The position numbers were made by a program, and so were the translations under genes. Shown piece by piece: positions 8,471 through 18,661 of a stretch of DNA of 64,000 nt. Within the stretch, counting starts at the first letter, position 1. Every line of letters begins with the position of its first letter. The notes under the pieces were generated by a model, which saw nothing but the letters and a program-made list of their open reading frames with translations, was not told where the DNA came from and did not search any database. Origin of the DNA: AWTP1-13 sp963775835 (GTDB taxonomy: Bacteria > Pseudomonadota > Alphaproteobacteria > Rhizobiales > Hyphomicrobiaceae); contig CAVZKV010000013.1 of assembly GCA_963775835.1 (NCBI GenBank), positions 186,001-250,000 of the forward strand, written 5' to 3'.

Positions 8471-10239
8471 ATGCACCGCACAACCCCCTATGACACAGTG
8501 ACCAGGTCAAAAGCGCTTTTGTTGCTCGACAGCCAGCGGCACGCGCTCGCCCGCATCGCCGCCGGTGATCCGCTCGTCGACGTCTTGGCTGAATTGTCCA
8601 ACACGTCGATGTCACCTCGCGCAAACATGCCGAAGACGCCCTACGCAATCAGACGCGTCGACTGGAGACGCTCAATCGTCTGTCCAAGTCTATTGCCACC
8701 GACCTCGACTTGGAGCGCATCGTCCAAACCGTGACGGACATCGCCACCGAACTCTGCGGAGCGAAGTTTGGCGCCTTCTTCTACAACGTGACCGGACGGC
8801 AAGGGCGAACGGTACCTGCTCTATACGCTCTCGGGTGCGCCGCGTGAGGCGTTTTCTCGATTGGGCCTGCCGCGCAACACCGCAATCTTCCAGCCCACCT
8901 TTGGTGGTACCGGCATCGTTCGCTGCGACGATATTTGCACCGATCCACGCTATGGCAAAAGCGTGCGCCTCACTTCGGTATGCCGAAAGGCCACTTGCCG
9001 GTCGTCAGTTACCTTGCGGTGCCCGTGATCTCGCAATCCGGCGAGGTGCATGGCGGTCTCTTCTTCGGCCACGACAAGCCGGCGGCTTTTGGCAAGGAGG
9101 CGGAAGAGATCGTCAAGGCGGTGGCAACGCATGCGGCGAGCGCCATCGACAATGCGCGCCTGCTGCAAGCGGCCCGCAGCGAAATTGCCGAACGCCGCCG
9201 AGAGGAGGAGCGCCATCGGCGCAAAACCGAAGTGCTCATGAAAGAGAGCGAGGCGCGGCTACAGGAGGCCCTCGCCGCCGGGCAGGTCATGGCCTTCGAA
9301 TGGGACGCCGGCACAGACTTATCCCATCGCAGCCAGAACGCCGCGGAAATTCTCGGTTTCGCGCGCGGTAGCGAGCCCAGTCCCTCGGCGACTTCCTGGC
9401 GGCCGTGCACCCGCACGATCGCCCTCACGTCAAGGCTCTCATTTCATCGCTGCGTCCGGACCGCCCTCGTATGCGGTCGATTTTCGCTACATTCGCCCAC
9501 ACGGCCGGGAGGTGTGGCTCGAGGAGACGGCGAGAGGCGAGTTCGACGCGGCTGGATCCTGCGTGCGGCTCAAGGGATTGACCCGCGATATTACCGAGCA
9601 CAAGCGAGCGCAGGAGCACAGAGCTTGCTCATTGCGGAACTCGACCACCGGGTCAAGAACGTCGTCTCTTGTGTCGCGGCGATCGTGCAGCGCACGCGCG
9701 AGAGCAGCGGTTCGATGGTGGAGTTCACCGATGCGCTCAAGCGCCGTATTCACTCGATGGCCAACACCTATGCCCCTGTTGAGCCGCGGCCGCTGGCAGG
9801 GCGCCAGCCTCGCGAACTCGTGGACGGCGAGCTGGCCCCATGGCGGACTGAACGGAGCCTGACGGTCGAGGGACCGCAGGTGTTCCTTGCGGCAGAGGCG
9901 ACGCAGGCGATGGCGATGGTGCTGCACGAACTCGCAACCAACGCTGCCAAGTATGGTGCGCTTTCGATGCAATCGGGCCAGGTGTCCGTGCGCTGGCATT
10001 GTGGCTCCAACGGCAGCGCCACGACAGCGGTTTTCTTGGAGTGGCAGGAGAGGGGTGGTCCCTCGGTGGTCGCGCCAACGACACCCGGCTATGGCACCAG
10101 CGTGATTTGTGACCTGATCCCCTATGAGCTCGGCGGCGCCGTCGATCTGAGATTTCGCGACGGAAGGGGTGGGCTGCCGCATCGTGATCCCGGCGAAATG
10201 GATTGGCAGCAAGAGGTTTCGAACGGCAGGCGTGCTTAG
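8471..10239 (+). pseudogene. HWE-family sensor histidine kinase (GAF-PAS-HWE), broken by several frameshifts
   Basis: Reading across frames restores an alphaproteobacterial kinase. A GAF domain (ETLNRLSKSIATDLDLERIV, then HLPVVSYLAVPVISQSGE, ending at AIDNARLLQAARSEI) is followed by a coiled linker, a PAS domain (EARLQEALAAGQVMAFEWDA, then GREVWLEETARGEFD and LTRDITEHKRAQE). The HWE core follows: LLIAELDHRVKNVV with the phospho-His, HELATNAAKYGALS, and the diagnostic WQE of LEWQERGG. Frame changes are needed near 8600-8645, 8797, 8958, 9390, 9470, 9625 and 10165. So many breaks mean either decay or poor local sequence. It would sense light, redox or small ligands through GAF/PAS. Confidence 0.75.
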
Positions 10240-10439
10240 CGTCAAGTTATCTAGAAAAGGTTGGAGGCGCGCTCAGCGTGCACGCCGAGACGCTGTCTTG
10301 ATCGCGAAGGTCGCGCGCTCGGGGCGTTTGGCGCGGCAGGCCAGCGATTGGGGACACACTCAGGCTGCACGTCGCGGGCGAACCAGCCAAGGCGGCCGGT
10401 CTGGGGGCATGAGCCGACGGCGCGCCCGAACCTCGCTAC

Positions 10440-11198
10440 GCCCCCGCCTGCCCGGCGACGGCTTGCACCTTCACGGTCGCCTTTTCATGGGTCTCGTGCT
10501 GGGCCGCGGGCGCATCGGCGAAGCCACGCTGGCGGAGGTTGCGGGCGGCTTCGGCAACGTCGGCTATATGGGGCCGGGCCCGGCATTGGCGACGCTGGGG
10601 CCGGAGGCGGCCGTGCCGGTAGCGCTGGTCTTTTGCTTTGATGCTCTGCTGATTTTTGTGCTGGTTTCCGCTGCTGATGACGTTCAGCAAAACGGGAAAC
10701 ATCCGCGCGGTCGGGCCATTTTGAACGTCGTGCGCAGTATCGTCTTCAATCCGCTTCTGCTTGCGGCGGGGCTCGGCACCGTCGCTGCGGCCGTCAACTT
10801 TGAGCCGCCGGTGGCGGTCGACCGCTTGTTACAGTTCCTCTACACCTCGGCGGCACCCTGCGCTCTGTTCGCGCTCGCGTCACGGTTGCGCTCCGGCCGG
10901 TCGGCCGCATGTTCCCAGACGTGCCGCTGCTGGCTGCCGCAAGCTCATTGTGCATCCGACCATTGTACTCGTGCTGCTGCGCCTATTGGGTCCCTTCAGT
11001 CCCACCTGGGCCAGCACCGCCGTGCTGATGGCGGCCCTGCCGCCCGCGCTCACCGCCTACGTGTTCGCGCGCCAATATGGCACCTGGATTGAACAGGCTT
11101 CGAGCGTGGTGCTGTTCGGCACGCTCGCCTCGGTGATAACGGACATCGTCATGTGGCTGGTGCAGACGGGATCGCTGGCTCAGTTGGCGGTGGGCTGA
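10440..11198 (+). pseudogene. AEC-family (auxin efflux carrier-like) permease remnant
   Basis: One frame gives GFGNVGYMGPGPALATLGPEA and hydrophobic helices through LNVVRSIVFNPLLLAAGLGT up to about 10895. The next frame continues with KLIVHPTIVLVLLRLLGPF and a final helix pair to the stop at 11198. Together these match the C-terminal two thirds of AEC (Mem_trans) carriers, which export or import carboxylates. The N-terminal third is absent or unrecognisable and one frameshift splits the rest. It sits convergently next to a tartrate dehydratase, so a dicarboxylate such as tartrate is a plausible substrate (inference). Confidence 0.65.
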
Positions 11199-11253
11199 CG
11201 AGCGAAAGTACGTAGACCGGAAGGTCACGCCTGCAGGCGCGCCAATCCTAACT

Positions 11254-12418
11254 TCATTCGGCCAAGGCGTGCATAACCGTGATCAGGTCCGACTTGGCCT
11301 CAAAGCCGATGCCGGGCAGCTCCGGCATGACGATGAAACCTTTGTCGACGCGTACACCGTCGGGAAAGCCCCCATAGGGCTGGAAGAGATCGGGATAGCT
11401 CTCATTGCCGCCGAGACCCAAGCCAGCCGCAATATTGAGCGACATCTGGTGCCCGCCGTGTGGAATGCAGCGCCTTGGCGACCAGCCAGATTGCGTCACG
11501 ACTTCGAGGGTGCGCAAGTACTCGACCAGACCGTAGGACAGGGCGCAGTCGAACTGGAGCCAATCGCGGTCCGGGCGCATGCCGCCATAGCGCAGGAGAT
11601 TGCGGGCGTCCTGATGCGAGAAGAGATTTTCTCCCGTCGCCATCGCGCCTGGATAAAATTCCGACAGGGCGGCTTGCAATGCATAGTCAAGCGGGTCGCC
11701 GGCTTCCTCGTACCAGAACGAGCGGATAGTCACGGAGCATTTTGGCGTAGGCGATGCCCGTTTCGAGGTCGAAGCGGCCATTGGCATCTACGGCGAGTTG
11801 CGCCTGCGCTCCGATTTCGGCCAGGACGGCCTCGATGCGACGTCGGTCCTCGGCCATCGGCGCGCCGCCGATCTTCATCTTTACGACCGTGTAGCCGCGG
11901 TCGAGATAGCTGCGCATTTCCGCGCGAAGGGCGGTGTCGTCCTTGCCGGGATAATAGTAGCCGCCGGCGGCATAAACGAAGACCCTGGGATCGGCCTGTC
12001 GCCCCTTCATCTCCGCCAACAGCCGAAACAAGGGTTTGCCGGCGATCTTGGCCGTCGCATCCCAAACGGCCATATCGAGCGTACCGACGGCAACAGACCG
12101 CTCGCCATGCCCGCCGGGCTTTTCATTGCTCATCATCGCGGCCCAGATCTTATGCGGATCCAGATTGTCGCCCGCCGCGTTGAGGAGGCTCGCCGCGGGA
12201 GCCTCAAGGATGCGCCCCCGGAACCGCTCGCGGATCAGACCACCCTGGCCGTATCGGCCATTGGAATTGAAACCGTAACCGACGACCCGACGGCCGTCGC
12301 GCACGACATCGGTGACGATCGCCACCAGACTTGTCGTCATCTGCGAGAAATCGATATAGGCGTTGCGGATCGGTGAGGCGATCGGCTTGGTGATCTCGCA
12401 CACGTCGATGATGCGCAT
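11254..12418 (-). CDS. tarD: D(-)-tartrate dehydratase, enolase superfamily, with a single-base frameshift
   Basis: Residues from MRIIDVCEITKPIASPIRNA closely follow the Bradyrhizobium D(-)-tartrate dehydratase as I remember it. The capping domain is followed by the barrel with VVKMKIGG (catalytic KxK type), LAVDANGRFDLETG (metal Asp), MATGENLFSHQDARNLL (metal Glu region) and RCIPHGGHQMSLNIAAG (catalytic His). The enzyme dehydrates tartrate to oxaloacetate using Mg2+. At 11719 one extra base breaks the frame: PLVLVRGS is read where PLFWYEEAGDP is expected, and the rest continues in the next frame to 11254. The full length is otherwise normal. This may be a sequencing error; if real, the gene is dead. 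Confidence 0.85.
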
Positions 12419-12674
12419 GGCAGCCTCCCTGGGCGCTCAGCTACCCGGCGGGCGCCGGGCTTAGCCCCCGGGGAACTGGGAAATTGTCCTCCGGCAGCCA
12501 CAGGAGTTTCTGGCACGACAACAGCAGGCAAGAAAGCCTCCTCTCCCCTGTCGGCTCGCGCCATGCAATGTAAAGGGCGGCCAATTTAAAGGCGGCTGGG
12601 CCCGTCAGACCGCAAACGAAAAGGCTTGCGGGCTCGCGGGGGGTGGGACGCACCCACCGCGGGCCGCAGGTGTG

Positions 12675-12818
12675 CTAGCCGGGAGGAGAGCCCGGAGGGG
12701 AAGGATCGTGCGGTGTCCAGTAGGTTGGAGGACCCACGCCCGGGTCGTAGGCGGCGGCCGGCACGGCGATCGCCGCCAGCAGCGACAAGGCAATAAGTGC
12801 CGGAATGATGGGCTTCAT
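12675..12818 (-). CDS. Very small secreted protein
   Basis: 47 residues: a signal peptide, MKPIIPALIALSLLAAIAVP ending in AAAYD, followed by a short Pro/Gly-rich tail (GVGPPTYWTPHDPSPPGSPP). AGGAG lies seven bases before the ATG. No family is recognised. The hydrophobic leader and good ribosome binding site are the only evidence. Confidence 0.5.
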   Translation of the reverse strand: MKPIIPALIALSLLAAIAVPAAAYDPGVGPPTYWTPHDPSPPGSPPG

Positions 12819-13144
12819 GATCAATCTCCTGATAGGGCGAACTGCGTCGCCTGCGAGCATGTCGCCATCGCGCGCGCCTATAAACAGGTGGGGTCACACA
12901 TCGGTGATGGCTTTTGATGTTTTGGGCCTGCAACATTGGGACGCAGCCGTCGACGGCGACCCATTTGGGGCGGCGTGTGATCTCGGCCTTGCCTACCATC
13001 GCGCGCGACGCAGCGCCTCGTGTGAGCGGGACGGTTCAGGGTCACCACGCCCCCGGGGGGTGGCTCAGCGGGGGAGGCGGAAAGGCTGAGCGCAGCATCG
13101 GCCCCGGCGTGGGGGGGACGGCAGCCGCACGGGACTGGTGAGGG
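12819..13144. other. Intergenic region without a supportable gene
   Basis: No domain, signal peptide or RNA structure was recognised on either strand. Only shadow-type open frames occur. Confidence 0.4.
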
Positions 13145-13576
13145 TCAAGGGTTGACGCGCCTGAATGTAATCAGGACATACCCCGATCCGCTCTTGGCCT
13201 CGAAGGTGGCGGGCCGCCCCTTTGCCAGGTTGTCGGCATTGTCGCAGATTTTCAGGGTGCCGCCGTCGAAGACATAAATGCCCATCCACGTCTTGCCCTT
13301 GAGCGCCCCGTCCTGGTGCTCGAAGTCGATGGTCGCCGGCTTTGCCTTCGGGTCGGTTCGGATGCGTCCAGCGAACAGGAGCTTGCCGTCCTTGGACCGA
13401 ATCTTGAAGCCTTTGCCGGCAACGGACAGCCGATGTCCCACGACGTCATCGGCGGCTTTGCCTTCGCGCTCGGCTGCTGCCGCAGTCCAGCTTCCCTCAA
13501 GGGTCTTTGGCGCGGCCTGGGCCGGCGGCGCAAAGTTGAGGAGCACCGCAATCATTGCCGAGAGCAGCCAGCGCAT
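13145..13576 (-). CDS. TIGR03067-like secreted protein
   Basis: 143 residues with signal peptide MRWLLSAMIAVLLNFAPPAQA. The mature part starts LEGSWTAAAAEREGKAADD and ends GYVLITFRRVNP. Its internal DPKAKPATIDFEHQDG and KGKTWMGIYVFDGGTLKIC segments match the TIGR03067 beta-rich domain, common in Planctomycetes and scattered in soil proteobacteria. The function of that family is unknown. AGAGGA lies upstream of the ATG. It is exported and probably periplasmic. Confidence 0.75.
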   Translation of the reverse strand: MRWLLSAMIAVLLNFAPPAQAAPKTLEGSWTAAAAEREGKAADDVVGHRLSVAGKGFKIRSKDGKLLFAGRIRTDPKAKPATIDFEHQDGALKGKTWMGIYVFDGGTLKICDNADNLAKGRPATFEAKSGSGYVLITFRRVNP

Positions 13577-13854
13577 GGGGCGTATCCTCTGATGCTGCAG
13601 TCCTCCGAGCGTCCTGCGTGAATGTGCCTAACATCTCGGCTCGCCAACTCTGCGCTCTGAGCGTGAAGGTCCACGATCGGTAGATACCATGGCAGGTCGG
13701 GCGACGAAACCTGAGAGCATGCGGGTGCCCGATGGATCTCCGCTTTGAGGGTTCGAACGCGTGCGGGTGTTTGTCTTTTCAAGCTTGCGCGACCACTGGA
13801 CGGATCAGAACGAATGCTGCCGGTCGCTTGAACGCGACGGTTGAGAGCGAGAGG

Positions 13855-14799
13855 TTAGTGGGGGCCGAACAAGGCGCTTACCGACTGGCCGGTATGAATG
13901 CGGCGGATCGCTTCCGCGAGCGCCGGAGCGATCGACAACACGGTCAGTTTGTCGACACGGCTGTTGAGCGAAATGGGGACGGTGTTTGTGCAAACGATCT
14001 CGCTGACATCGGGCTGTGCGCTGAGGCGCTGCAGAGCACCCGCAGAGAAAAGGCCGTGCGTGCAGGCGACCCGGATCGACTTGACCTTCAGCTCGCGCAA
14101 GCGCTCCAGAAGCTCCAGGACGGTGCTACCCTTGGCGATTTCGTCGTCCAACACGATGACATCGCGACCGGCCACTTCGCCGATGATCGAGGCGATCCTG
14201 ACCCGGTCGTCGCTGAAGCGCTGTTTTGCACCCGCCGCCACGGTCGTGCCCAATAACTCCGCAAATCGCGCCGCCTGCTTGGCATTGCCAAGGTCAGGCG
14301 AGACCACGACGCCGTTTGACAAATCGTATTGGCGGAAGTGCTGGGCCAGTTCGCGCAGGGCGTGGAGGTGGTCGACGGGTATGGAAAAGAAGCCGTGCAC
14401 CTGCGGCGAGTGCAACGTCATCGTCAGCACGCGATTGGCACCTGAGGTAACGAGAAGATCGGCAACGAGCCGCCCGCCGATGGATATTCGTGGCGCATCC
14501 TTCTTGTCGGAGCGGGCATAGGCGAAATGAGGTATGACGGCCGTGATCCGACGTGCCGATGCTCCCCGCGCCGCGTCCAACATCAAGAAAAGCTCGAACA
14601 CGCGCTCCTGGACGGGTGCCACCAGCGGCTGAATAAGAAAGACGTCGCGCTCGCGACAGTTCGCCTGCAGCTGGACCGCCAGGCAGTCATTGGCAAAGCG
14701 CTCGAGCTTGCAGGGCAGCAGCGGGACTTCAAGATGACCACAGATTTCTTGCGCCAGCTCAGGATGAGCGCTTCCGCTGAATACGGCGATTTGGCTCAT
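13855..14799 (-). CDS. Ribose-phosphate pyrophosphokinase-like protein (divergent paralogue)
   Basis: 314 residues with the two-domain PRPP synthetase fold. The N-terminal part has IPHFAYARSDKKDAPRIS (the catalytic flexible loop) and TMTLHSPQVHGFFSIPVDHL with the catalytic His. The C-terminal part has VVVSPDLGNAKQAARFAELL. The PRPP loop reads VIVLDDEIAKGSTVLELL instead of the usual DDMIDTAGT, so the acidic pair is kept but the TAGT phosphate grip is changed. It would make PRPP from ribose 5-phosphate and ATP, or act as a modified or regulatory paralogue. The ATG at 14799 has GGGAG six bases upstream, unlike the ATG at 14811. It is probably not the housekeeping prs, which would be expected elsewhere. 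Confidence 0.85.
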   Translation of the reverse strand: MSQIAVFSGSAHPELAQEICGHLEVPLLPCKLERFANDCLAVQLQANCRERDVFLIQPLVAPVQERVFELFLMLDAARGASARRITAVIPHFAYARSDKKDAPRISIGGRLVADLLVTSGANRVLTMTLHSPQVHGFFSIPVDHLHALRELAQHFRQYDLSNGVVVSPDLGNAKQAARFAELLGTTVAAGAKQRFSDDRVRIASIIGEVAGRDVIVLDDEIAKGSTVLELLERLRELKVKSIRVACTHGLFSAGALQRLSAQPDVSEIVCTNTVPISLNSRVDKLTVLSIAPALAEAIRRIHTGQSVSALFGPH

Positions 14800-15186
14800 G
14801 CCGGCTCCCATCGCGCACGGGCGTTCGAGATGGGCCGCTTATGCCCGACGTTGCAGCGGCCAGCAAGAGTGGTTGGTGCGGGCACAGCGAGGAAGTGAAA
14901 CGCGTGCGGCCTTTTGCGAGCGCGGGGTCCAAAAGTCGCGCTGGTTTTTTGCATCCGGCTCAACCACATCTATGGCTTGGGCACCGGGCATGGGTGTGTG
15001 CCGATGATTGAGTTGGCTGTGTGCAATCCTTCGAGCTTCGCCTTCCTCACTCCTTGCGGCGCCTTGGGGTGGCAGGGGCGGCTTGGCGTTGCAAAATGGG
15101 CGATCCAGCCATGGTTCGTGCGAGAATCGCTGCAAGGGAAAGTCCGATCCGCGCTCACTCAGGCGCCACAAACTTTGGATGCATGA
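14800..15186. other. Divergent intergenic region
   Basis: It lies between the PRPP synthetase-like gene (minus) and the DUF808 gene (plus). No credible coding frame or RNA gene was seen. It must carry both promoters. Confidence 0.4.
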
Positions 15187-16131
15187 ATGAGCGGGCTTCT
15201 CGCGCTATTGGATGACGTGGTGGCGTTGATGAAGCTCGCCGCCGTTACGCTCGACGATGCCGCAGGGCAAGCTGCGCGCGCCAGTGCCAAGACGGCCGGC
15301 GTCGTCATCGACGACGCGGCCGTTACGCCGCGCTACGTCACGGGCCTTGCCGCTCACCGCGAGCTGCCGATCGTGGGTCGGATTGCGGTCGGCTCGCTCA
15401 AAAACAAGCTCCTGATCCTGTTACCGGCGGCCCTGCTGCTGAGCTATCTGTGGCCACAGGCCATCACCCCGCTGCTGATGCTCGGCGGATTGTACCTTTG
15501 CTTCGAGGGGGCGGAAAAATTGGCGCATATGCTGGGCGCAATTAACCACGCTGCGGCTCACCCGGTCCCGCCGCCGATGCTCGACGCGGCGGCATTGGAA
15601 GAAGTCAAGGTTACCGGCGCCATTCGCACCGATTTCGTCCTCTCGGCCGAGATCATGGCCATCGCGCTCGCCAGCATCGACACGCCGGACTTCGTGACGC
15701 GCGCGCTGGCGCTGGCCGTCGTCGCCGTCATGGTCACGGCTGGCGTCTACGGAACGGTGGCCCTGATCGTCAAAGCCGATGACATCGGCATCCGCCTGGC
15801 GCGGCGGGATGGGCGACTGTCGGGCCCCATCGGCCGGGCAGTGGTCCATAGCATGCCCGCTTTGCTTGCGTTCTTAAGTTTTGTTGGCATGCTGGCGATG
15901 CTTTGGGTTGGTGGCGGCATTCTTCTGCACGGCCTGGCCGAATTTGGGATCGACGGGCCGGAGCAGCTCCTGCACAACGTTTCCGAGGTCGTTCGAAACT
16001 CTACCCCGGTGGGGGCCACGGTTCTGTCCTGGCTTGTGACGGCGTCGGCCGAGGGCCTTGTAGGGTTAGCGGTTGGGGCGCTGATCCAGATCGTCATGTC
16101 CCTGGCCGTGGCGCCATTTCGCCGCTCCTAA
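15187..16131 (+). CDS. DUF808 / YedI-family inner-membrane protein
   Basis: 314 residues. The start MSGLLALLDDVVALMKLAAV, then SAKTAGVVIDDAAVTPRYV and ELPIVGRIAVGSLKNKLLIL, are hallmarks of the DUF808 (YedI) family. Several hydrophobic helices follow (LLPAALLLSYLW, LALAVVAVMVTAGVYGTVAL, AFLSFVGMLAMLWVGGGILL, and a C-terminal pair). The family is widespread in proteobacteria and its function is not established. The length is normal. The in-frame ATG at 15187 overlaps another ATG at 15183 in a different frame. No operon partner is present. Confidence 0.93.
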   Translation: MSGLLALLDDVVALMKLAAVTLDDAAGQAARASAKTAGVVIDDAAVTPRYVTGLAAHRELPIVGRIAVGSLKNKLLILLPAALLLSYLWPQAITPLLMLGGLYLCFEGAEKLAHMLGAINHAAAHPVPPPMLDAAALEEVKVTGAIRTDFVLSAEIMAIALASIDTPDFVTRALALAVVAVMVTAGVYGTVALIVKADDIGIRLARRDGRLSGPIGRAVVHSMPALLAFLSFVGMLAMLWVGGGILLHGLAEFGIDGPEQLLHNVSEVVRNSTPVGATVLSWLVTASAEGLVGLAVGALIQIVMSLAVAPFRRS

Positions 16132-16196
16132 GGCCTGTTCAGGAAATTGTCGCTGTCAGCAATGACCCGACGACGCATGGCCCGCGCTTGGGCCGG

Positions 16197-16415
16197 CTAC
16201 CACTGCTTTGTCAGCGACAACCGAAACGACCTGGGCTCCAGCGGGTGAAAGTGGATGTCCTCGACCTCGCCGGTTTCAGAAGCGAGGCGCGAGCGGCAGA
16301 CGTAGTCGATCTGGCTGGCCTCCCGGTTCAACAGATTGAAAGCATCAAAGCGCATGATGCGACTATCCTCGAACTTGTAGCCAAGGCCTGTCCCGGCAAG
16401 AAGATTCGGCCTCAT
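16197..16415 (-). pseudogene. C-terminal tail of a TonB-dependent receptor
   Basis: The last 72 codons read like the terminal beta strands of a TonB-dependent outer-membrane receptor: LLAGTGLGYKFEDSR, MRFDAFNLLNREASQIDYV and, at the very end, IHFHPLEPRSFRLSLTKQW with the aromatic C-terminal residue. The region upstream in the same frame has no receptor-like sequence. I infer a truncated remnant; the plug and most of the barrel are missing. Confidence 0.55.
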
Positions 16416-16868
16416 GGGAAGGGATGGGTTATTCAAACAGAGGGCGGCACGCCTTGGGGAAAATGGGTCCAAGGTAGCCTCCAGGTCGCCGAGGTCGGCG
16501 TCGGCGCGCAAGGGCAATGCGCAGCGTCGAGCCGCTTTTGCTGATGTCGGCGATAGGGTTGAGCCTGTTGGCGTCGATCGCACCGGCGAGCTCCTCGCCG
16601 AGCCACAGCCTCGGTGCGAGAAAGCGCAGAGCGTGCGCTCCAGGCTCGGCTCGTGAGCTTGCCGTTGAGTCCGCTGCGAAACCAATCGATGTCGGATGCA
16701 GGGCCTCGCGCTTTGACCTTGATTTTTCCTTTTGGGCAATGCTTGTGGGCGGCGGTGAAAAAAGCGCGCCAGAGGTGCGTCATGCTGCTGCGATGAGGCA
16801 CGGCGCTGAGCGTGGCGATATCTTGGGCGGGCAATGAGCATCTGTTCAGGGACCTGTAGGGGGGAGCG
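16416..16868. other. Region upstream of the TonB-receptor tail, no intact gene
   Basis: Three minus-strand frames are partly open and may contain scrambled coding remnants, but no frame shows a recognisable domain. GGGGGA just before 16869 serves the next gene. Confidence 0.35.
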
Positions 16869-17213
16869 ATGAGCCGCAAGATTGTGAATGCCATCTGCCG
16901 CACCTTTCCGGGCGCCGAGGTGTCCGACCCTTGGGGTGGCGGGCACGATGCCTGGAAGGTCGGCGGCAAAATGTTTGCCTGCATCGGGGCGGTCATGCCG
17001 GGCGTCTCCGTCAAGACCGACAGCATCGAGACCGCAGAAATGCTGATTGAGACGGGCGTCGGGGTGAAGGCGCCCTACTTCCACCGCTCCTGGATCAACC
17101 TGCCGTGGGGAACATCCGAAGACGAGCTGCGCCACCGACTCAAGGCTTCCTACCGGCTGGTCCGCGCCGGCCTAACCAAGAAGGTGCAGGCCCAGCTCGA
17201 CCCGTTTGAGTGA
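16869..17213 (+). CDS. MmcQ/YjbR-family DNA-binding-like protein
   Basis: 114 residues matching the YjbR (CyaY-like fold) family: an N-terminal helix (IVNAICRTFPGAEVSDPWGG), the GGKMFACIG beta strand, FHRSWINLPWG and the C-terminal helix ELRHRLKASYRLVRAGLTKK. Members are annotated as DNA-binding on limited evidence. GGGGGA precedes the ATG with good spacing. The length is typical. Confidence 0.9.
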   Translation: MSRKIVNAICRTFPGAEVSDPWGGGHDAWKVGGKMFACIGAVMPGVSVKTDSIETAEMLIETGVGVKAPYFHRSWINLPWGTSEDELRHRLKASYRLVRAGLTKKVQAQLDPFE

Positions 17214-17464
17214 GCCGCCAACGACAAGGCGCCGCCATGGCGTTGGTTGCCGGCCGCGACCCCGATGGCAAGCGCTGTGTCGAGGTAGTCCCAAATCAAA
17301 ACGTGGCGTGAGGCAGCAATGCCCCCGCCCCTGCTGCTGTCTCACACACCGCAGCGCCATGTAATTGGCGGCTTGCGGCGGCCCCCAACGGATTGACCCA
17401 TTGTCGGGACAACGCATGACACGCCGTCAGCCTGGGCCGACAGATCGGCGTGGCGGCCCATCCC

Positions 17465-18334
17465 TCAGGAGAAGCGCGCAAGAAACGTCGCCGCGGCGCG
17501 CACCGCCGGGGGCGCATAGAGGATGGCGCGATGGCCGAGGCCGTCGAAGGCGTGCACTTGTGCGGCGGGTACCGCGGCCGCTATGCGTTCGGCATCGGCA
17601 AAAGGCACTTCTTGATCGTCGCGGGCGTGCAGCAGCAAGCTTGGGCGATCGATTGCGGCCAGAAAATTGCTGCCGGTAAAATCGGCGATCTTGCGCTGTG
17701 CCAGTCGCTCGAGCCGGCGTTCGAAAGCGCTAAGGGCTGCCGGCGACAGGCCGTGATCATCGCCAAAGCGCCGGGTTACATCGGCGAACCGGTCTGGCAC
17801 CGCCACGAGCACGTAGGCCTCAAACGGGATCGGGTGCGGCAGGGGACGCCGGCCTTCGCCAGCCACCAGGACCGCCAGACCGCCGATTGAATGGCCGATG
17901 GCGAAGCGGATGGGGCCCAGTGCGTGGGCTACTTCGTGCACGGCTTGCGCACAGTCCATCAGGTTGGTCTGCTGACCCGGGCTTTGCCCGTGGGCAGGAA
18001 GATCAAGCAGCACGGATCGTACGCCGCGACGGCACAAATAGTCGGCAAAGGCGCACATGAAGGCGGCTTCGCTGGTCCAGCCATGCACCAGAAGCGCGCT
18101 CGCGGTACTGCGCTCTTTCGGTTCAAACACGTAGGTCTGAAGCTCGCCCACGTTTGTCGTTAGGCGTTGGCTGCACGCGGTCCGCAGATGAAAGCGGGCC
18201 CGGGCCACCAGGCGCTCGTGATCCTCGCTGCGACAGTCCGAAAGCTTGGGCGTGCAAAACCTCCAGAAGGCGCGCGCGCCGGCGACCTCAGGGAGGCAGT
18301 CATCCTCTGTCAGGGTGAGTGGCGAAGTGTTCAT
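17465..18334 (-). CDS. Alpha/beta-fold hydrolase
   Basis: 289 residues from the ATG at 18334. The alpha/beta hydrolase core shows LLVHGWTSEAAFM (oxyanion HG), the nucleophile elbow GHSIGGLAVL, the acid in LLLHARDDQEVPF and the catalytic His in GLGHRAILY, so the triad is complete. It would cleave an ester, lactone or similar bond in the cytoplasm; the substrate is not predictable. A longer frame to 18424 exists, but the domain does not need it. It stands alone. Confidence 0.88.
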   Translation of the reverse strand: MNTSPLTLTEDDCLPEVAGARAFWRFCTPKLSDCRSEDHERLVARARFHLRTACSQRLTTNVGELQTYVFEPKERSTASALLVHGWTSEAAFMCAFADYLCRRGVRSVLLDLPAHGQSPGQQTNLMDCAQAVHEVAHALGPIRFAIGHSIGGLAVLVAGEGRRPLPHPIPFEAYVLVAVPDRFADVTRRFGDDHGLSPAALSAFERRLERLAQRKIADFTGSNFLAAIDRPSLLLHARDDQEVPFADAERIAAAVPAAQVHAFDGLGHRAILYAPPAVRAAATFLARFS

Positions 18335-18661
18335 GGCATGGCAATTGGGTCCTGCCGCCGCCAGTTTGGCGGAGGGGTCCGCTATGGCAGCAAATCTGAT
18401 TTCAAGTGCGCCCCGCACGGGCAATGTGATCTGTGGTGTGCTCGGCCTGCTCGTTTCTCCGTTGCCATACGATTTTACCGAGCTCGCGCGCGGTGCCCGA
18501 TCGGGAGAAACCCTGGAAACGTCCTGCCGAAATCGGCAGTAGCGAAGAGGTCAAGCTTTCGCGGCGCGCCGGCAGCCTCGAGTGCCTTTTCTTTGGACCT
18601 GTCGCGCCCACCGTAGGAAAAGGTTCGGGGCTGCAAACCAAAGCTCAAGAAACGGTCGAGG
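18335..18661. other. Intergenic region
   Basis: No gene is supported. It lies between two minus-strand genes, and open frames on the plus strand are shadows. Confidence 0.35.

Noticed and set aside
12511..12525. TGGCACGACAACAGC as a sigma-54 promoter
   Set aside because: The spacing of GG and GC fits, but no rightward gene follows and the -12 element is poor.
13744..13760. GGGTTCGAAC, resembling a tRNA T-loop
   Set aside because: No acceptor stem, D arm or anticodon arm can be folded upstream.
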